64,000 nucleotides of DNA from Paraescarpia echinospica (Eukaryota; Annelida; Polychaeta; Sabellida; Siboglinidae). Shown in pieces: positions 59,476 to 64,000 of this stretch (position 1 is the first letter of the stretch; each line of letters starts with the position of its first letter). The notes under the pieces are model-generated. The model was given only the letters and a program-made list of their open reading frames with translations. It searched no databases and had not been told where the DNA came from. The stretch spans positions 36,111,964 through 36,175,963 of the forward strand of contig CM034544.1 in the NCBI GenBank assembly GCA_020002185.1, read 5' to 3'. Position numbers and translations under genes: made by a program.

Positions 59476-59683
59476 CTGCAACCATGCAATACGATTTAAA
59501 GTTAATTATTAAAACATTATGTACAATGTTGTACTCCATATTTCGCAAAATTTTTCATTGCTACTATTTTAAACATATGTCATATTTGTATATCGTTACG
59601 ACTATCTATTCATTCCTATTTTGTTTTATATATTTATCCAATTTATTATTGGTTTTATATGTCGATGTTATACATTTATGTAT

Positions 59684-59815
<132 letters not shown>

Positions 59816-60255
59816 ACGTTTTCTCATTTAAGCTTTGTTGAGCACACTTTGATTTAATGGAGGTTTAATAATTGTTACACTTTATTTTAAAATTAACACA
59901 TTATTACTAAAAATGCGAATATTTAAATAATGTATATTATTATTATTAGTGGTAGTAGTAGTATTGTAAATGTTAATGGTATTATTATTAATATTATCAT
60001 TACCATTATTAGCATTGTTGTTATTATAACAATGTTATTGGTTAAGGGTATATACAATCGCTTATTGATAAACATTTCAAAAACACAGTGTAATTGTAAT
60101 ACCTGGTGTGTGTTTTATTAAACAATATTGTGTTGCAGAAGGTCAACGTAGGAATGTGTCCACCATTCATAGTACGTTACACAGCACTTATATTTGTTGC
60201 ATAAATACACCACTGTCCTTCTGGAAAATAACTATTTGGACATATATTAACGTAC

Positions 60256-60432
60256 GTTGACACACGAGAGGTGTTCCTGACCACGCCCCTCCACCGAGAC
60301 ACGTCCTCAGTTGACTGCCCCTCACTCTGTGGTAGCCGGGCAGACATTGCATGGTGACGACGTCTTCGTAGTAGACGCCTGTCTGTGTCTCCACCTCATT
60401 GCCGACGCCGGCCACTTCCCCACACCGAATCC
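60256..60432 (-). CDS. Gene B, CCP exon 3
   Basis: A 177-bp exon codes IRCGEVAGVGNEVETQTG, then VVTMQCLPGYHRVRGS, then TCLGGGAWSGTPLVCQ. Canonical four-cysteine CCP with tryptophan. Acceptor TGTCATAG, donor GTACGTTA, phase 1 both ends. Confidence 0.92.
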
Positions 60433-60782
60433 CTATGACAGTCGGTAATGCAATTATTCATTGTAATTTGGTGATCTGTTAGCACATTGTCTTTGTCTTT
60501 TTAATGCCATTTAAAATAAAATGGTAATAATTGTGTACCTTTATCGTGTTATTATAAAGAAATGATATGTTGCACCACCAGGACATAACTTTATCATTAT
60601 TATAATTAGCTATTCACACAAATTAAGAAGTATATTACATTAATTTACATTTACACAATATCAACGAATATAAAATCAACAGGAAAAGCCGGTAAGTCAG
60701 ATATGATTGATGCATATTTATAAAATGGCCTATGCAAAAGCTTAAAGTTGGTACTTCATTTCGTACAAGTATTTATCCGTAC

Positions 60783-60953
60783 TTTCACAACTTATGGACA
60801 CAGGAGTCCAGTGTCCGTCGACCGTGCAGAGAATCTTTCCGGGCGTGCCCTCGTAGCCGACGTCACAGCTGTAGGTGACGTCACAGCCCCTGCGCACGCA
60901 GCAGTCATTCGTGAAGGCATTCTTCATTGGTGGCGGCACTCCGCAAGTTACTT
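60783..60953 (-). CDS. Gene B, CCP exon 2 (extra cysteines)
   Basis: A 171-bp exon codes VTCGVPPPMKNAFTNDCCVR, then RGCDVTYSCDVGYEGTPG, then LCTVDGHWTPVSISCE. The four normal cysteines and the tryptophan are present, plus three more (CC and GC) in the first loop, giving an odd count of seven. Acceptor TGTCACCAG, donor GTACGGAT, phase 1 both ends. Confidence 0.92.
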
Positions 60954-61109
60954 CTGGTGACACAACATTACGACTAATGGAAAACGATTTTCATTGGTAA
61001 ACAATAGTGTGGCCGAATTGTGCTTATATAGTTGTTGTGATACTTCAGGTTGTTGTACTTCTAAAATACAATATTGTTGATGAATTTAAATATGCAAGTT
61101 ATTTATATA

Positions 61110-61712
<603 letters not shown>

Positions 61713-61880
61713 CAAACTAGGGAAATGTATTTATAGGAATTCGCTAACTTCATCGTCGATAATTATTGAGGATTCCATCAGTGGATAATGATCTCCTGAC
61801 ACGTGTAACAACAGGACAAATAGACTAAATATAAAACAATGAAACCTATAAAATACACTCAAATGCGCAATGTGTCGCAC

Positions 61881-62060
61881 CTTCGCAAGCCAGTGAAGGT
61901 CTCGTCCATTCACCATTCAGTTCACACCGGCTGAACCCAACGCCTGACAAACGCTCGTAACCATGGTAACAGGAGTAAACCACTTTCCCGCCAACTGTGT
62001 CTCCATTGTGCATCGTGTAGTTGGCATTGACGACCTCTAGCGGCAATCCGCAGTGCACCT
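61881..62060 (-). CDS. Gene B, CCP exon 1 of those visible
   Basis: A 180-bp exon codes VHCGLPLEVVNANYTMHNGD, then VVYSCYHGYERLSGVG, then RCELNGEWTRPSLACEG. Canonical four-cysteine CCP with an NYT sequon. Acceptor GTTTTCTACAG, donor GTGCGACA, phase 1 both ends. A phase-1 entry means at least one more exon lies upstream, in or beyond the assembly gap. Confidence 0.92.
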
Positions 62061-62195
62061 CTGTAGAAAACCGAGTACGACGTTTAGCGGTGTCAGTTAG
62101 TTAAATGGTTTTAGATATGCCATATGACTACTTTGTATGACAATTTGCCCCTGCAGTTCGATTCTTGTCTCATCGTATTTTATGTACATTTTGTG

Positions 62196-62290
62196 TGAAT
62201 GAATGAATGAATGAATGAACGTTTATTCAGAACATTGGCAACAATATATACACACAACAACCAAACAAGTTTAACTATAATACAAGTGAG
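62196..62290 (+). repeat. (GAAT)n and dispersed repeat piece
   Basis: Five GAAT units followed by GTTTATTCAGAACATTGGCA, which also occurs, slightly changed, near 52770-52850 in another gene B intron. Confidence 0.65.
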
Positions 62291-62789
62291 AATACACAAT
62301 GTTTGAAGGGGGTAATTAAGTAAATAACTCATTGACTTTTGTGTAAAGTTACCCCTGACAAATATTTATATATACCTACGTGTATATGTATACACATACA
62401 AGCATATGTACATATACGCATAGACACATATACATATATATACACACATATATTGTGAAAATGTTCTACGTGGTATCTATTTCGACTTGCTGGCTTGTTT
62501 GTTCAACTTTTATAAGTAATGTTGTTAAAGTAATCAAACAAACTATTTCGTTATTTAATTCTTGCCCAAAATAATTTAGCTTATTTTCTAGATTGGAAGT
62601 CTCTCTTGATTACGCCGAACGATTACTCGCAATTGGCCATTGTAAATTGTACTGTCCAAAATCAGTTTATACAAATACAAAGTACGTACTTTTGTTTGTC
62701 AAATCAACTCCATAATATTACATATTTGCTCAGCTAAAGTACTGCATACGTGAACATCATGACACTGGATTCCTGTCGATCTAAACCAG

Positions 62790-63789
62790 NNNNNNNNNNN
62801 NNNNNNNNNNNNNNNNNNNNNNNNNNNNNNNNNNNNNNNNNNNNNNNNNNNNNNNNNNNNNNNNNNNNNNNNNNNNNNNNNNNNNNNNNNNNNNNNNNNN
62901 NNNNNNNNNNNNNNNNNNNNNNNNNNNNNNNNNNNNNNNNNNNNNNNNNNNNNNNNNNNNNNNNNNNNNNNNNNNNNNNNNNNNNNNNNNNNNNNNNNNN
63001 NNNNNNNNNNNNNNNNNNNNNNNNNNNNNNNNNNNNNNNNNNNNNNNNNNNNNNNNNNNNNNNNNNNNNNNNNNNNNNNNNNNNNNNNNNNNNNNNNNNN
63101 NNNNNNNNNNNNNNNNNNNNNNNNNNNNNNNNNNNNNNNNNNNNNNNNNNNNNNNNNNNNNNNNNNNNNNNNNNNNNNNNNNNNNNNNNNNNNNNNNNNN
63201 NNNNNNNNNNNNNNNNNNNNNNNNNNNNNNNNNNNNNNNNNNNNNNNNNNNNNNNNNNNNNNNNNNNNNNNNNNNNNNNNNNNNNNNNNNNNNNNNNNNN
63301 NNNNNNNNNNNNNNNNNNNNNNNNNNNNNNNNNNNNNNNNNNNNNNNNNNNNNNNNNNNNNNNNNNNNNNNNNNNNNNNNNNNNNNNNNNNNNNNNNNNN
63401 NNNNNNNNNNNNNNNNNNNNNNNNNNNNNNNNNNNNNNNNNNNNNNNNNNNNNNNNNNNNNNNNNNNNNNNNNNNNNNNNNNNNNNNNNNNNNNNNNNNN
63501 NNNNNNNNNNNNNNNNNNNNNNNNNNNNNNNNNNNNNNNNNNNNNNNNNNNNNNNNNNNNNNNNNNNNNNNNNNNNNNNNNNNNNNNNNNNNNNNNNNNN
63601 NNNNNNNNNNNNNNNNNNNNNNNNNNNNNNNNNNNNNNNNNNNNNNNNNNNNNNNNNNNNNNNNNNNNNNNNNNNNNNNNNNNNNNNNNNNNNNNNNNNN
63701 NNNNNNNNNNNNNNNNNNNNNNNNNNNNNNNNNNNNNNNNNNNNNNNNNNNNNNNNNNNNNNNNNNNNNNNNNNNNNNNNNNNNNNNNN
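62790..63789. other. Assembly gap, 1000 N
   Basis: Exactly 1000 undetermined bases, a conventional placeholder, so the real distance is unknown. The ORF that runs through it has no meaning. Confidence 0.99.
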
Positions 63790-63868
63790 GCGTGACAGCT
63801 ATCTAAATCAGTTGAAGTACTCTTAGTATCTCACTCCGGTGGACGGGACTCACACGTGAGAACAACAC

Positions 63869-64000
63869 AGACGCCTGCGCCCTTTGTCAAAAAGGAACGT
63901 TTAATCCACATATTTCAACTGTAATTACCGATTCGATAATGCAGACACCCGCGCCCTTTATAAAAAAACGAATTATTAATCCAGATATTTCAACTATCAT
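63869..64000 (+). repeat. Start of a roughly 73-bp tandem repeat
   Basis: CAGACGCCTGCGCCCTTTGT and CAGACACCCGCGCCCTTTAT start two similar units about 73 bases apart. Both contain a block like TTTAATCCACATATTTCAAC. The array continues past the window edge and may have caused the gap. Confidence 0.75.

Noticed and set aside
62750..63826. 358-codon frame
   Set aside because: Almost entirely undetermined bases of the assembly gap.

Overview
This window is animal nuclear DNA. It holds small exons with GT/AG borders, long AT-rich introns, several LINE clades, a Penelope-like element, DNA transposons, tRNA-derived SINEs and very abundant microsatellites. The families present (CCP/sushi, LDL-receptor class B, a CILP-like gene, CR1/L2/RTE LINEs) point to an invertebrate metazoan. 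I cannot name the phylum.

Two genes lie head to tail on the minus strand. Gene B (62.06 to 50.39 kb) has eight consecutive one-exon CCP domains and a last exon carrying an acidic stalk, one membrane span and a short basic tail. It is a type I membrane protein whose 5' end lies beyond an assembly gap. Gene A (29.55 to below 0.45 kb) starts with a signal-peptide exon, followed by three CCP exons, six exons coding a YWTD-type beta-propeller of about 250 residues, and two more CCP exons. It leaves the window at the left edge. I checked the splice phase across every listed junction and both genes stay in frame, except at one gene A exon (23.34 to 23.53 kb) whose expected acceptor AG reads AT. Both proteins look like extracellular or cell-surface proteins of an adhesion, recognition or complement-like type. 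That role is inference.

Between the two genes, on the plus strand at 41.15 to 46.08 kb, is a CILP-like pseudogene. The domain order of cartilage intermediate layer protein is preserved and introns are retained, but there are many stops and frameshifts.

Most of the rest is mobile DNA. 3.1 to 6.2 kb: L2-type 3' end and a broken RTE-like LINE. 8.65 to 10.13 kb: CR1 copy. 11.06 to 12.1 kb: two Penelope-type inverted repeats with hammerhead-like motifs, one enclosing a GIY-YIG coding remnant. 12.9 to 13.9 kb: TIR transposon. 14.1 to 18.0 kb: RTE-like LINE split by a hAT-like transposon. 20.4 to 23.2 kb: L2-like LINE. 23.56 to 25.6 kb: RTE-like LINE. 25.6 to 26.7 kb: Tc1 element. 30.0 to 32.4 kb: CR1 copy. 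34.2 and 44.6 kb: SINE copies. 37.9 to 40.2 kb: LINE remnants. 53.6 to 57.8 kb: near full-length CR1 with both ORFs. Long simple repeats sit at 6.5, 18.1, 19.7, 27.4, 32.6 to 33.5, 35.9, 40.7, 44.9, 46.1, 59.7 and 61.4 kb. An 11-copy 50-bp minisatellite is at 49.0 to 49.55 kb.
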